DNA of 64,000 nucleotides from Ralstonia pickettii (GCF_030582395.1 NZ_CP104381.1:248001-312000), one strand, 5' to 3'. Shown: positions 9,029 to 18,696, counted from the first letter of the stretch. A program made the numbers and translations. The notes: generated from the sequence alone by a model not told the origin.

Positions 9029-9484
9029 ATGGCAGGGATTCTGATCATCGCCCATGCGCCGCTAGCCAGCGCACTGCGCGACTGTGCTGCACACGTCTAT
9101 TGCGGTCAGCCCGAGCGGCTGGACGCAATCGATGTCCTGCCCGATGCCGAGCCAGCGACCGTGCTGGCGCAGGCGCGCGATAAGCTCGCCGAACTCATTG
9201 AAGCCAACGGCGCACTGGTGCTGACCGACATCTTCGGGGCTACCCCTGCCAATATCGCCTCGCGTCTGGCTGACCCTGGCCGCGTGCGCGTGCTGGCTGG
9301 CGTGAACCTGCCGATGCTTGTGCGCGCCATCTGCTATCGCTCCGAAAAACTCGAACAACTTGCCGCCAAGGCCCTGGCCGGCGGCGCGCAAGGCGTACTG
9401 CAGGTCGGCTCGACAGCCGTTCAGAACCAGGTTGCCAACCATCCGGACAAATATGCTGCAGAGGGATATCACCATCATCAATAA
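9029..9484 (+). CDS. PTS mannose-type EIIA protein
   Basis: A 151-residue EIIA of the mannose family. The N-terminal strand MAGILIIAHAPLA carries the expected phospho-accepting His9, and LVLTDIFGATPANIASRL is the family motif. The downstream HPr start codon lies inside its last 11 codons, giving a 32-base overlap and probable translational coupling. No EIIB or EIIC partner is in the window. The chain EI-HPr-EIIA is therefore probably regulatory rather than a sugar uptake system, an inference supported by this arrangement being common in Burkholderiales. Confidence 0.85.
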   Translation: MAGILIIAHAPLASALRDCAAHVYCGQPERLDAIDVLPDAEPATVLAQARDKLAELIEANGALVLTDIFGATPANIASRLADPGRVRVLAGVNLPMLVRAICYRSEKLEQLAAKALAGGAQGVLQVGSTAVQNQVANHPDKYAAEGYHHHQ

Positions 9485-9722
9485 GCTGGGGCTGCACGCT
9501 CGCGCTTCCGCCAAACTTACCCAGCTCGCCAGCAAGTTCGACAGCCAGATCAAGATGTCGCGCAACGGCCGTCAGGTCGATGCCAAGAGCATCATGGGCG
9601 TGATGATGCTGGCGGCAGGCATTGGCTCCACAGTCACGCTGGAGATCGAAGGCCCTGACGAGCACGACGCCATGGATGGCTTGGTCGCGCTCATCAACGA
9701 TCGCTTCGGCGAAGGCGAATAA
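9453..9722 (+). CDS. ptsH: Phosphocarrier protein HPr
   Basis: An 89-residue HPr. His15 in NKLGLHARASAK is the EI-dependent phosphorylation site, and Ser46 in AKSIMGVMML is the position phosphorylated by HPr kinase in organisms that have one. The ATG at 9453 is inside the end of the EIIA gene; earlier in-frame starts would add residues not in the family. It hands phosphate from EI to EIIA. Confidence 0.93.
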   Translation: MLQRDITIINKLGLHARASAKLTQLASKFDSQIKMSRNGRQVDAKSIMGVMMLAAGIGSTVTLEIEGPDEHDAMDGLVALINDRFGEGE

Positions 9723-9766
9723 CGCGCCCGCCGCAATCCACTTCAACGCCGCTCCGGCCAGCGTCT

Positions 9767-11518
9767 ATGCCTTTTACCCTGCACGGTATTCCGGTCTCGC
9801 GCGGCATCTGCATTGGCCGTGCGCATATGCTGGCGCGTGCGGCGCTTGATGTGTCGCACTACCTCGTCGACGAGGACAAGCTCGACGCCGAGGTCGAGCG
9901 GCTGCGCAGCGCGCGTGCCACCGTGCGCGCCGAACTGGCGGCACTCAAGCGTGACCTGCCCACCGACGTGCCCGAAGAGATGGGCGCCTTCCTCGACGTG
10001 CACGCGATGATTCTGGACGACGCGTTGCTCTCGCAGGTGCCCGAGACTTTGATTCGCCAGCGGCGGTACAACGCAGAGTGGGCGCTCACAACGCAACTTG
10101 AAGAGCTGATCCGCCAGTTTGGTGAGATCGAGGATGAATACCTGCGCGAGCGCAAGGCCGACATCGAGCAGGTGGTCGAGCGCATTCTGAAGGTGCTGGC
10201 CGGCGCGCCTGCGCTGGCACCTGCCCCGGTGGCGGTCGGCTGCGATCCGGATGCCGGCATGATCGTGGTCGCGCATGATATTGCGCCGGCCGACATGCTG
10301 CAGTTCCGCGGCCAGACCTTCGCAGGTTTCGTGACCGACCTGGGCGGTCGCACTTCGCACACCGCCATCGTGGCGCGCAGCCTCGACATTCCGGCCGCCG
10401 TGGGCGTACACAACGCGAGCACGCTGATTCGTCAGGACGACATCGTCGTCATCGACGGCGACAACGGCATCGTCATCGTCGATCCGAGTACGTCCATCCT
10501 CGAGGAATACCGGCATCGCCGCAGCGAGGGCGAGCTGCAGAAGAAGCGCCTGGAGCGCCTGCGTCATACGCCCACCGTCACGCTCGACGGTACCCAGATC
10601 GACCTGCAGGCCAACATCGAAATGCCGGAAGATGCGGCTGCCGCGGTCAAGGCCGGTGCCGTGGGCGTGGGCCTGTTCCGCTCCGAGTTCCTCTTCATGA
10701 ACCGTCGTGGCGCGCTGCCCGATGAGGAAGAGCAGTTCCGCGCGTACCGCACCGCCGTCGAGTCGATGATGGGCCTGCCCGTCACGATCCGCACCATCGA
10801 CATTGGTGCCGACAAGCCGCTGGACATCCGCGACGACGTGTTCGAGACCGCGCCCAATCCCGCGCTGGGTTTGCGGGCGATCCGCTGGTCGCTCTCTGAG
10901 CCGGCGATGTTCCTGACGCAGCTGCGCGCGCTGTTGCGGGCATCGGCGTTCGGGCCCATCAAGATTCTCGTGCCGATGCTTGCGCACGCCCGCGAAATCG
11001 ACCAAACGCTGGAATTGCTGGCACGCGCCAAGGCTTCGCTCGACGCCGACGGCTTGGCCTACGATCCGGGCATCAAAGTGGGCGCCATGATCGAGATTCC
11101 GGCCGCCGTGCTGATCCTGCCGGTGTTCCTGCGCCGCATGGATTTCCTCTCGATCGGCACGAATGACCTGATCCAATACACGCTCGCTATCGACCGTGCC
11201 GACAATGCGGTCGCGCATCTGTACGACCCGCTGCACCCGGCGGTGCTGCAATTGATCGCGCGCACCATCCGCGAAGCACATCAGGCCGGCAAGCCGGTTT
11301 CCGTGTGTGGCGAGATGGCGGGCGATGCTTCCATGACGCGTCTGCTGCTCGGCATGGGCCTCACCGAGTTTTCCATGCATCCGTCGCAGTTGCTGAGCGT
11401 CAAGCAGCAGATCTTGCGCTCAGACCGTCCGCGTCTGATGCGTGAGGCCGACCGCCTGCTGCACGCCTGCGAACCTGCCGAAATCGAAGAGGCGCTCGGT
11501 GCGCTGGCGCGGGCCTGA
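9767..11518 (+). CDS. ptsI: Phosphoenolpyruvate-protein phosphotransferase (enzyme I)
   Basis: A 583-residue EI of normal length. The N-terminal phosphohistidine domain has the active-site motif GGRTSHTAIVARS with His198. The C-terminal PEP-binding barrel has GVGLFRSEFLFM, a PEP/Mg site including MIEIPAAV, and the signature FLSIGTNDLIQYTLAIDR. It takes phosphate from PEP and passes it to HPr, encoded 44 bases upstream. Confidence 0.95.
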   Translation: MPFTLHGIPVSRGICIGRAHMLARAALDVSHYLVDEDKLDAEVERLRSARATVRAELAALKRDLPTDVPEEMGAFLDVHAMILDDALLSQVPETLIRQRRYNAEWALTTQLEELIRQFGEIEDEYLRERKADIEQVVERILKVLAGAPALAPAPVAVGCDPDAGMIVVAHDIAPADMLQFRGQTFAGFVTDLGGRTSHTAIVARSLDIPAAVGVHNASTLIRQDDIVVIDGDNGIVIVDPSTSILEEYRHRRSEGELQKKRLERLRHTPTVTLDGTQIDLQANIEMPEDAAAAVKAGAVGVGLFRSEFLFMNRRGALPDEEEQFRAYRTAVESMMGLPVTIRTIDIGADKPLDIRDDVFETAPNPALGLRAIRWSLSEPAMFLTQLRALLRASAFGPIKILVPMLAHAREIDQTLELLARAKASLDADGLAYDPGIKVGAMIEIPAAVLILPVFLRRMDFLSIGTNDLIQYTLAIDRADNAVAHLYDPLHPAVLQLIARTIREAHQAGKPVSVCGEMAGDASMTRLLLGMGLTEFSMHPSQLLSVKQQILRSDRPRLMREADRLLHACEPAEIEEALGALARA

Positions 11519-11674
11519 CCTGCGTTCGTTCTCAGCGTCGGGCACACCCAGTGTCGCACCGGCGCATCGGCTCACCTGGATTGAAGCCCCTCTCTAAGTG
11601 ATTGAAATTGCACGTCTTTCTTAGAAAAGACAGCTCGCGTGCCCTTGCATGACCCTCCCCGCGGAATGGGGTCG

Positions 11675-11694
11675 AACAAGAATTGTTCTCATTT
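11675..11694 (+). promoter_or_regulatory. Fur box overlapping the bfd promoter
   Basis: AACAAGAATTGTTCTCATTT matches the typical Fur operator form AATGAGAATTATTCTCATTT at 17 of 20 positions. GAACAA-GAA-TTGTTC inside it is a perfect inverted repeat. It covers the -35 region of the bfd promoter, as expected for an iron-dependent repressor site. Confidence 0.75.
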
Positions 11695-11711
11695 CGATTC
11701 TCTGTTATTCT
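11683..11711 (+). promoter_or_regulatory. Sigma-70 promoter of bfd
   Basis: TTGTTC (11683-11688), a 17-base spacer and TATTCT (11706-11711), overlapped by the Fur box. Transcription would begin near 11718, 32 bases before the GTG start codon. Confidence 0.65.
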
Positions 11712-11749
11712 GGGTTGACAGCGCGTTTCGAGCGCTGCGGAGGAAGCCC

Positions 11750-12025
11750 GTGTACGTCTGTATCTGCAACCAAGTCACCGACCGTGAAATCCATGGCGCA
11801 GCCCGTCTGGGCGTGTCGTCGATGGACGAACTTGCCGAAACGCTCGGCGTGGGTACCTGCTGCGGACAATGCCGGGACTGCGCCAAGCAGGTGCTTGCCG
11901 AAGCGGTGAGCTGCATCCCTGTCGATCAGATTTTGGGCCGCGCCAGCACGCATGCCATAATCGAACGCCGCGACGAGCCCGTTGCCAATGATCAGGCCAT
12001 TGTGCCCGGTGCATTGGCTGCCTGA
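11750..12025 (+). CDS. bfd: Bacterioferritin-associated ferredoxin
   Basis: A 91-residue [2Fe-2S] protein. The N-terminus MYVCICNQVTDREI and GTCCGQCRDCAKQ supply the four cluster cysteines of the BFD fold. The C-terminal 30 residues are a variable tail. I chose GTG at 11750 because GGAGGAAG lies immediately upstream and the conserved fold begins there; the frame is open further upstream to 11639. BFD reduces and mobilises iron from bacterioferritin, encoded next (bfr), and the Fur box implies production during iron starvation. Confidence 0.88.
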   Translation: MYVCICNQVTDREIHGAARLGVSSMDELAETLGVGTCCGQCRDCAKQVLAEAVSCIPVDQILGRASTHAIIERRDEPVANDQAIVPGALAA

Positions 12026-12173
12026 TTTCCCCCTTTTTTCTGTCGCCGCGAATTGCCGCCCAGGCGTTGTGCCTCGGTGGTATTTGTTGCTTTCTGGTCA
12101 GGCACAGGGCTCGCCTTGAACGGACGCGTGTGTGCGTCCATCACCGCAGTTGCACTTTGCTGGAGCCCCAAGC

Positions 12174-12653
12174 ATGAAAGGCGATAAGAAGGTCATCCAA
12201 TATCTGAACGCCCAGCTCAAGAACGAGCTGACCGCCATCAACCAGTATTTCCTCCACGCGCGCATGTACGGCCACTGGGGGCTCAAGCGCATCGGCGACC
12301 ACGAATACAAAGAGTCGATCGGCGAGATGAAGCATGCCGATCGGCTGATCGAGCGCATCCTGATGCTCGACGGTCTGCCCAACCTGCAGGACCTCGGCAA
12401 GATCTTCATCGGCCAAGATACGAAAGAGATCATTGAGTGTGATCTGAAGCTCGAGCGCGCCGCACACGGCACCGTGGTCGAGGGCATCGCCTATTGTGAA
12501 TCGGTCAAGGATTACGTCAGTCGCGAAATCCTGGTCGACATCCTGGACGACACCGAAGAGCACATCGACTGGCTGGAAACGCAGCTCGAGTTGATCGACA
12601 AGGTAGGCATTCAGAACTACCTGCAATCGCAGATGGAGCCCGAAGGCGAGTAA
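12174..12653 (+). CDS. bfr: Bacterioferritin
   Basis: A 159-residue ferritin-like protein with complete ferroxidase ligands, Glu18, Glu51 and His54 near the N-terminus, plus the haem-ligand Met52 ([22 protein letters not shown]). [18 protein letters not shown] carries the second half-site. It forms 24-subunit iron-storage shells with haem at subunit interfaces. ATG at 12174 has TGGAG ahead of it. It follows bfd by about 150 bases and may be transcribed separately. Confidence 0.95.
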   Translation: MKGDKKVIQYLNAQLKNELTAINQYFLHARMYGHWGLKRIGDHEYKESIGEMKHADRLIERILMLDGLPNLQDLGKIFIGQDTKEIIECDLKLERAAHGTVVEGIAYCESVKDYVSREILVDILDDTEEHIDWLETQLELIDKVGIQNYLQSQMEPEGE

Positions 12654-12666
12654 GCCTCGTCAGGCG

Positions 12667-12697
12667 AAAAAAGAAGGAGGCCTCGGCCTCCTTTTTT
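12667..12697. terminator. Bidirectional terminator between bfr and the convergent moeB-like gene
   Basis: AAGGAGGCC / GGCCTCCTT stem with a two-base apex, flanked by A-tract on the left and T-tract on the right, so it can end transcripts from both sides. Confidence 0.85.
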
Positions 12698-12717
12698 GTC
12701 GCCCGGTTTCGGGCGTC

Positions 12718-13467
12718 TCAGTGCGCTGCGCCGCAGACCGGGCATGACGGCTGGCGCGCGATGCGCATCGTGGTCCATTCCATCGATAGTCCGTCGAGCA
12801 TCAGCAGGCGACCGGCAAGCGAATGGCCGATCCCGACAATCAGCTTCAGTGCCTCGGTGGCCTGCACCGTACCGACCATGCCTACCAGTGGCGAGAACAC
12901 GCCCATCGTTGCGCATGCCACCTCCGGCGCGGGCTCGTCGGGCGGGAACAGACAGGCGTAGCAGGGGCCGCCGGTGCGGCTGTCGAATACGCTGATCTGT
13001 CCGTCAAAGCGGATCGCCGCGCCCGACACGAGCGGCACCCCGGCGCGCACGCAGGCAAGGTTGGTGGCCTGGCGAGTGCCGAAATTGTCGGAGCAGTCCA
13101 ATACCACGCTCACGCCTTGAAGCAGTGCGCCAATGGCGTCGGCATCGAGCCGGCGCGGTAACGCATTCACGCACACGTCGGGATTCAGTCGGGCAATGGC
13201 CGCCTGGGCCGATGCCACCTTCGGCTGTCCGACCGATTCCGTTGTGTGGATGATCTGGCGCTGCAGATTCGTCAAATCCACCGTGTCGTCGTCGACGATG
13301 GTGAGCGTACCGACCCCCGCAGCCGCCAGATAGGGCAGGGCTGCAGCGCCCAGCCCGCCTGCGCCAATGACGAGCACGTGGCTCTCCAGCAGGCGCGTCT
13401 GCCCCTCGATGCCGATTTCGTCGAGCAGGATATGGCGCGAGTACCGCAGCAGTTGATCGTCATTCAT
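12718..13467 (-). CDS. moeB: HesA/MoeB/ThiF-family adenylyltransferase
   Basis: A 249-residue E1-like enzyme. The N-terminus NDDQLLRYSRHILLDEIG, the nucleotide-binding VIGAGGLGAAALPYL (about 33-47), TVDLTNLQRQI, and two zinc CxxC pairs (CYACLFP and CPVCG) are all present. Such enzymes adenylate the C-terminal glycine of a ubiquitin-like sulphur carrier (MoaD or ThiS). It is the last gene of a minus-strand run with ctpA and gpmA. MoeB and ThiF cannot be separated from sequence alone. Confidence 0.85.
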   Translation of the reverse strand: MNDDQLLRYSRHILLDEIGIEGQTRLLESHVLVIGAGGLGAAALPYLAAAGVGTLTIVDDDTVDLTNLQRQIIHTTESVGQPKVASAQAAIARLNPDVCVNALPRRLDADAIGALLQGVSVVLDCSDNFGTRQATNLACVRAGVPLVSGAAIRFDGQISVFDSRTGGPCYACLFPPDEPAPEVACATMGVFSPLVGMVGTVQATEALKLIVGIGHSLAGRLLMLDGLSMEWTTMRIARQPSCPVCGAAH

Positions 13468-13536
13468 GGCGGAGCAATGAAAAAGGCCGTGCAGTGCACG
13501 GCCTCGTAAGTTTGCCAGTGTTTGCCGGCCGGTGTC

Positions 13537-15153
13537 TTAACGGGCCCCGGTCGGTTCCGGGGCAGGCTGCACGCCGCTCGCAGGAACATTGGGCTTCGGT
13601 GCGGCGGGCTCGGAAGCCGGCGCAGCCTTGCCCTTGGGCAGCTTGGCCGGGGCGCTCGAATCCTTGGCCGCCGGCGACTTCACCGCCTTGTCCGGCACCG
13701 CGGCAGCCGCGGCTTCCAGCACCGATTTCGAACGCTTGACCGGCTGACCCTTCAGGTCGGCAATGGCCTGTTGCAGCATGAAGTCTTCGGCCGAACCGAA
13801 CTCGATCGGCTTCTTGTTGCGTTCTTTCTCGCGCTGCTCGGGCGTCTTCTTGGCGTTTTCCTCTTCCAGGCGACGCAGCTCTTCAACGCGGCGCTTTTCG
13901 CGCTCGGTCATCTCTGCTTCTTCCGATTCCTGCTTGTTGTGCAGGTGGCGTTCGGTGTCGATCTCGCGCGTGATCAGCGCATCGTCCGGGTCGCCGTCCG
14001 GGTTCTGGTCAACCGGAATATCCGGGCGGATGCCCTTGGCCTGGATCGACTTGCCCGACGGCGTGTAGTAGTACGCGATGGTCAGCTTGATGCCGGTGTC
14101 GTTCGACAGCGGACGCACCGTCTGCACCGAACCCTTGCCGAACGTGGTCTTGCCCATCGTCTTGGCGCGGTGATGATCCTGCAGCGCACCCGCCACGATT
14201 TCCGAGGCCGAAGCCGTGTAGGCGTTGGTCAGCACAATGATCGGCACGGTCTTGAATTCGGGGTCCAGGCCGGCAAGCGGATCGGAATCGAGATTGCTCA
14301 AGCGGTAGTTGGCGAAGGTCGCCTTGTACGTGCGCTTGGCATCCGGCACCTGGCCGTTGGTCGACACCACCGTCACGTCCGGCGGCAGGAACGCGGCCGA
14401 CACGCCAACAGCAGCTTGCAGCACGCCGCCGCCGTTGTTGCGCAGATCCAGGATCAAGCCCTTGAGGTGGGCGTCCTGCTTGGCCAGGTCGTTGAGCTTC
14501 TTGGCCAGGTCCGGCACGGTGCGTTCCTGGAAGCTGGTGATGCGGACCCAGGCGATGCCGTTGTCCAGCATCTTGGCCTTGACCGACTGCACCTGGATCT
14601 CGGCGCGGGTGATGGTCAGCGGGAACGTGCGCTCTTCCTTCTTGCGGTAGATCGTGAGCGTGACCTTGGTGCCCGGCGCGCCGCGCATGCGCTTGACGGC
14701 TTGCTCCAGCGGCATGCCGCGCACGGGTTTGTCGTCGATGCGGGTGATCAGGTCGCCCGGCTGCACGCCAGCGCGAAAAGCCGGGGTGTCTTCAATCGGG
14801 TTGATGACCTTGACCAGCCCTTCTTCTTGCGAGATCTCGATGCCCAGACCGGCGAAGCGGCCCTGGGTGCCTTCCTGGAGTTCCTGGAAGTCCTTCTTGT
14901 CCAGGTAGGCCGAATGCGGGTCTAGGCTGGCGACCATGCCCTTGATGGCTTCGGTCAGCAGCTTGTCGTCGTCCACCGGCTCGACATATTCGCGCTTGAT
15001 CTGGCCAAAGATGTCCGCCATGAGCCTGAGTTTCTCCAGCGGAAGCGGCCCGACCGTCGCGTTTTGCGCAGTGGCGGAGAGCTGGAGCGTCGCCAGTACC
15101 CCGGTGACGAGGCCAATGGCGATCAAGCTGATGTTCTTGAGCGAAGTTCGCAT
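13537..15153 (-). CDS. ctpA: S41 family C-terminal processing peptidase
   Basis: A 538-residue exported protease. A signal peptide/anchor (about 8-30) is followed by the CTP domain, a PDZ domain (about 95-180), and the catalytic core with Ser315 in TNAYTASASEIVAG and Lys340 in GKTTFGKGSVQ, spaced 25 residues as in characterised CtpB/D1P enzymes. The last ~180 residues are a charged coiled-coil region and an Ala/Pro/Lys-rich tail. It cleaves C-termini of periplasmic substrates. The frame is open to 15210, but the signal peptide fits the ATG at 15153. No strong ribosome site was seen for either. Confidence 0.88.
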   Translation of the reverse strand: MRTSLKNISLIAIGLVTGVLATLQLSATAQNATVGPLPLEKLRLMADIFGQIKREYVEPVDDDKLLTEAIKGMVASLDPHSAYLDKKDFQELQEGTQGRFAGLGIEISQEEGLVKVINPIEDTPAFRAGVQPGDLITRIDDKPVRGMPLEQAVKRMRGAPGTKVTLTIYRKKEERTFPLTITRAEIQVQSVKAKMLDNGIAWVRITSFQERTVPDLAKKLNDLAKQDAHLKGLILDLRNNGGGVLQAAVGVSAAFLPPDVTVVSTNGQVPDAKRTYKATFANYRLSNLDSDPLAGLDPEFKTVPIIVLTNAYTASASEIVAGALQDHHRAKTMGKTTFGKGSVQTVRPLSNDTGIKLTIAYYYTPSGKSIQAKGIRPDIPVDQNPDGDPDDALITREIDTERHLHNKQESEEAEMTEREKRRVEELRRLEEENAKKTPEQREKERNKKPIEFGSAEDFMLQQAIADLKGQPVKRSKSVLEAAAAAVPDKAVKSPAAKDSSAPAKLPKGKAAPASEPAAPKPNVPASGVQPAPEPTGAR

Positions 15154-15271
15154 GTGTCGAGCGTGGACGTGGGAACAGTAGATAAACATGGCCCGGGACG
15201 GCTCGCGCACATCCCGGGCTACAGGCTTCGACAGTATAAAGGCGTTGGAGTGCCGCAGCGCCCGTTACGGT

Positions 15272-16018
15272 TTATTTCGACTTGCCTTGGCTGGCCACCG
15301 CCGCGAGCGACGCGGCAATCGCTTCCTGGTCGCCCAGGTAGTAATGGCGGATCGGCTTGAGGTTGGCGTCCAGCTCATACACAAGCGGCGTGCCGTTGGG
15401 AATGTTCAGGCCGACGATGTCCGCGTCGGAAATGCCGTCCAGGTATTTCACCAGCGCGCGGATGCTGTTGCCGTGCGCGGCAATCACCACGCGCTTGCCG
15501 CTCTTGATGGCCGGTGCAATCGATTCTTCCCACAGCGGCATGACGCGTGCGACCGTGTCCTTCAGGCATTCGGTCAGGGGTACCTGCTCGCGCGTGAGTC
15601 CCGCGTAACGCGGGTTGCCGAAAGCGTCATTGTCGGCGCCGGGCTCCAGCGCGGGCGGCGGCGTGTCGTAGCTGCGGCGCCAGACGAGAACTTGCTCGTC
15701 GCCATATTGCGCGGCGGTTTCTGCCTTGTTCAGGCCCGACAGCGCTCCGTAGTGGCGCTCGTTCAGACGCCATTCGTTGCGGGTCGGGATCCACATCAGG
15801 TCCATTTCGTCCTGCACGTGCCAGAGCGTGCGGATTGCTCGCTTGAGCACCGAGGTGTAGGCCAGATCGAACGTGAAGCCGGCTTCGCGCAGCAGTTTGC
15901 CGCCTTGGCGGGCCTGGGCGACGCCCGTGTCGGTCAGGTCGACGTCGACCCAGCCGGTGAAGCGATTCTCCAGATTCCACGTCGATTCGCCGTGGCGGAT
16001 GAGGACGAGCTTATGCAT
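15272..16018 (-). CDS. gpmA: 2,3-bisphosphoglycerate-dependent phosphoglycerate mutase
   Basis: A 248-residue dPGM. The phosphohistidine motif [12 protein letters not shown] is at the N-terminus; [13 protein letters not shown], the catalytic [12 protein letters not shown] and the second catalytic-histidine motif [17 protein letters not shown] follow. It interconverts 3- and 2-phosphoglycerate. The ATG at 16018 gives the normal length; another ATG three codons upstream (16027) is possible. It lies upstream of ctpA on the same strand. Confidence 0.95.
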   Translation of the reverse strand: MHKLVLIRHGESTWNLENRFTGWVDVDLTDTGVAQARQGGKLLREAGFTFDLAYTSVLKRAIRTLWHVQDEMDLMWIPTRNEWRLNERHYGALSGLNKAETAAQYGDEQVLVWRRSYDTPPPALEPGADNDAFGNPRYAGLTREQVPLTECLKDTVARVMPLWEESIAPAIKSGKRVVIAAHGNSIRALVKYLDGISDADIVGLNIPNGTPLVYELDANLKPIRHYYLGDQEAIAASLAAVASQGKSK

Positions 16019-16194
16019 GACTGCCATGATGAGAAGTGAGAAAACCTGCGCGCGGCCTGCTGGCGACGTGTCGTACGTCATCGTGCGGCCGCCGAAGCGC
16101 GCTATTTTATAATGCCGCGGGCTTTGGGCCCCCGAACCGTTCGGCTGATGTTCGCCCATTAGACTCGCCCGACTCATCCCAGGAAACCGATACC

Positions 16195-16617
16195 GTGACG
16201 TTCTTCGCCGATTACAACAACCTCGCACTGCTTGCTGTCGCCATTGTTTCGGGTCTGCTGTTGCTTTGGGCGCCCATCCAGCGCCGCATCGCGGGCGGCG
16301 GTGGCGCCAAGGTGAGTGCCCCAGTGGCCACCCAACTCATCAACCGCCGCAACGCCGTGGTCGTGGATGTGCGCGAAAGCGGCGAATACGCTGCGGGCCA
16401 TCTGCCGCAAGCGAAGCATGCGCCGCTCGGTGAGCTGGAAGGCAAGGCTCCGAGCCTTGCAAAGAACAAAGAGACCCCCATCATCCTCGTATGCCAGACC
16501 GGCCAGCGCGCCGGGCGGGCCCAAGCAGTCCTGAAGCAGGCCGGTTACAGTGAGGTGTATTCGCTCGAAGGCGGATTGGCCGCCTGGCAACAAGCGGGCC
16601 TTCCGGTTGTGAAATAA
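16195..16617 (+). CDS. Membrane-anchored rhodanese-like protein
   Basis: A 140-residue protein with one N-terminal membrane helix (about 8-26) and a rhodanese domain (about 40-138) with [19 protein letters not shown] and active-site loop CQTGQRAG, whose Cys would carry a persulfide. Start is GTG at 16195 with AGGAAA upstream. It has the YibN layout, and it precedes grxC and secB as in many beta- and gamma-proteobacteria. It is probably a sulphurtransferase at the inner membrane. Confidence 0.85.
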   Translation: MTFFADYNNLALLAVAIVSGLLLLWAPIQRRIAGGGGAKVSAPVATQLINRRNAVVVDVRESGEYAAGHLPQAKHAPLGELEGKAPSLAKNKETPIILVCQTGQRAGRAQAVLKQAGYSEVYSLEGGLAAWQQAGLPVVK

Positions 16618-16635
16618 AGAAACGAGGTTGAAGTT

Positions 16636-16893
16636 ATGGCGCACGTGGTCATGTACAGCACCACCGTCTGTCCCTATTGCGTGGCAGCGGAACGACTCCT
16701 GAAGCAACGCGGTGTCGAGCAGATCGAGAAGATCCTGATTGACCGCGAACCCGGCAAGCGCGAAGAGATGATGACGCGCACGAATCGCCGCACGGTTCCG
16801 CAGATTTATATCGACGAGCGCCACATCGGCGGCTTCGATGATCTCTCTGCGCTCGACCGCGAAGGTGGCTTGGTTCCGTTGCTGGCTGCTTGA
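16636..16893 (+). CDS. grxC: Glutaredoxin 3
   Basis: An 85-residue glutaredoxin with dithiol active site CPYC (about 12-15), cis-proline motif RRTVPQIYI and the glutathione-binding GGFDDLSALDREG. It reduces disulfides at the expense of glutathione, whose synthesis genes are 9 kb upstream. It starts 18 bases after the rhodanese gene. Confidence 0.93.
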   Translation: MAHVVMYSTTVCPYCVAAERLLKQRGVEQIEKILIDREPGKREEMMTRTNRRTVPQIYIDERHIGGFDDLSALDREGGLVPLLAA

Positions 16894-16921
16894 TTCGGCG
16901 GCCTGCGCACCACACAGAAAT

Positions 16922-16945
16922 GCCCGGCTTAGACCGGGCGTTGTA
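16922..16945 (+). terminator. Terminator-like hairpin after grxC
   Basis: GCCCGG-CTTAGA-CCGGGC followed by a weak T-run (GTTGT). It is a plausible partial terminator before secB. Confidence 0.45.
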
Positions 16946-17053
16946 CTTTCAGGCCGGCTCTCATAGCGGGCACCATCTGGTCATGTACCATACGCGTCTT
17001 GCGCGGCGGACGCTTCCGCCAAGCACTGACCACATCCCATTTGAAGGCGAGTC

Positions 17054-17572
17054 ATGAGCGACCAGCAACAGCAGCAACCGGGCCAGGATGGCCAGCCGTT
17101 CTTCAACATCCAGCGCGTCTATCTGAAGGACCTGTCGCTGGAACAACCGAACTCGCCGCACATCTTCCTCGAGCAGGAACAGCCGACTGTCGAAGTGCAG
17201 GTGGACGTCGGCGCTTCGCAGCTGGCGGAAGGTGTGTTTGAAGTGACCGTCATCGGTACGGTGACGACCAAGGTGCAAGAGAAGGTCGCGTTCCTGGTGG
17301 AAGCGAAGCAAGCGGGCATCTTCGATATCCGCAACGTGCCGGCCGAGCAGATGGACCCGCTGCTGGGCATCGCCTGCCCGACCATCGTGTACCCGTACCT
17401 GCGCTCGAACATTGCCGACACCATCGGCCGCGCCGGCTTCCAGCCGATCCACCTGGCCGAGATCAACTTCCAGGCGCTGTACGAACAACGCCTGGCCGCT
17501 GCCATGGAGCAGCAAGGCCAAGCCGGCGGCGCTGGTCTGGTGATGCCGGACGGCTCGAAGGCCACCCACTAA
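17054..17572 (+). CDS. secB: Protein-export chaperone SecB
   Basis: A 172-residue SecB with the conserved core [26 protein letters not shown]-like segment [16 protein letters not shown] and [22 protein letters not shown]. The tetramer keeps preproteins unfolded for SecA. The C-terminal region is Gln/Gly/Ala rich. A strong terminator follows at 17594. Confidence 0.95.
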   Translation: MSDQQQQQPGQDGQPFFNIQRVYLKDLSLEQPNSPHIFLEQEQPTVEVQVDVGASQLAEGVFEVTVIGTVTTKVQEKVAFLVEAKQAGIFDIRNVPAEQMDPLLGIACPTIVYPYLRSNIADTIGRAGFQPIHLAEINFQALYEQRLAAAMEQQGQAGGAGLVMPDGSKATH

Positions 17573-17593
17573 GTACGAGGCGCACTGCGCCAA

Positions 17594-17632
17594 AGGCCCG
17601 CGCCAGCCGCACGCTTGCGCGGGCTTTTTTTT
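17594..17632 (+). terminator. Rho-independent terminator after secB
   Basis: GCCCGCGC / GCGCGGGC stem with a 13-base loop and eight T residues. Confidence 0.88.
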
Positions 17633-17679
17633 GCCCGACCTGTTGCTCGACCTTTGCCTGACCGATGTTGAACACGCGT

Positions 17680-18696
17680 ATGCGAATTTCCGTTTTGGGT
17701 GCCGGTGCCTGGGGCACTGCCCTCGCCAGCCACGCCGCGCAATCGCACGACGTCGTGCTGTGGGGGCGTGACGCGAGCCTGGTCTCGCAAATGGCCGCCA
17801 CGCACATCAACGCGCCGTATCTGCCGGGCATCGCGTTGCAGGCGTCGTTGCATTTTTCCGCTGATTTGCAGGGCGCGCTCGCTCATGCGGCGGGCGACGA
17901 CGCGCTTGCCGTCATTGCCTCACCCGTCGCGGGGCTGGTCGATCTCGCGCGCACGATTGCCGCGCACGGCGGTGTGCGCAACCTGATCTGGCTATGCAAG
18001 GGTTTCGACCCCGAGACCAGCGCGCTGCCGCACGCCATCGTGGCCGATGTGCTGAAGGCGTCGGGCCGTACCGACCTCGCCGTCGGTGTGCTGTCGGGGC
18101 CGAGTTTCGCCAAGGAAGTCGCGCAGGGTTTGCCGTGCGCCATGACGGTCGCTTCGACCAGTGCGGCACTGTGCAAGCTGACACAGCGCGGTTTTCACCA
18201 TCACGCGATGCGCGTGTACGCCAGCGACGACCTCGTCGGTGTGGAAGTGGGCGGTGCCGTCAAAAACGTCCTGGCCATTGCGACAGGCGCGGCAGACGGG
18301 CTGGGCCTCGGGTTGAACGCACGCGCCGCACTGGTCACGCGCGGGCTGGCAGAGATGACGCGCCTCGGCTTGGCGCTGGGCGGTCGGCCGGAAACCTTCA
18401 TGGGGCTGACCGGCATGGGTGATCTGCTGCTGACCGCCACCGGTGATCTGTCCCGCAACCGCACGGTCGGGATGCAGCTTGCGCAGGGCCGCACGCTCGA
18501 CGACATCCTGCACAGCCTCGGTCACGTCGCCGAAGGCGTGCGTTGCGCGCGTGCTGTGGCGGCGCTCGCGCGCGCCAAGGGCGTGGACATGCCGATCACC
18601 TTCACCGTCTGCGAAGTCCTGTTCGAAGGGCTTCCTGCTGCGAAAGCGGTGGAACGTCTGCTACAGCGCGACGCCAAATCCGAATCGGCGCGTTAA
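17680..18696 (+). CDS. gpsA: NAD(P)-dependent glycerol-3-phosphate dehydrogenase
   Basis: A 338-residue enzyme with the Rossmann motif [12 protein letters not shown] near the N-terminus, [15 protein letters not shown] and the catalytic Lys region [22 protein letters not shown]. It makes sn-glycerol 3-phosphate for phospholipid synthesis. I chose ATG at 17680 (MRISVLGAG); ATG at 17665 adds five residues and cannot be excluded, because neither has a clear ribosome site. Confidence 0.92.
   Translation: MRISVLGAGAWGTALASHAAQSHDVVLWGRDASLVSQMAATHINAPYLPGIALQASLHFSADLQGALAHAAGDDALAVIASPVAGLVDLARTIAAHGGVRNLIWLCKGFDPETSALPHAIVADVLKASGRTDLAVGVLSGPSFAKEVAQGLPCAMTVASTSAALCKLTQRGFHHHAMRVYASDDLVGVEVGGAVKNVLAIATGAADGLGLGLNARAALVTRGLAEMTRLGLALGGRPETFMGLTGMGDLLLTATGDLSRNRTVGMQLAQGRTLDDILHSLGHVAEGVRCARAVAALARAKGVDMPITFTVCEVLFEGLPAAKAVERLLQRDAKSESAR

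Noticed and set aside
9743..11380. 545-residue minus-strand ORF opposite ptsI
   Set aside because: It is a long open frame caused by high GC codon bias. Its His/Arg/Gln-rich translation has no domain logic, and ptsI on the other strand is complete and conserved.
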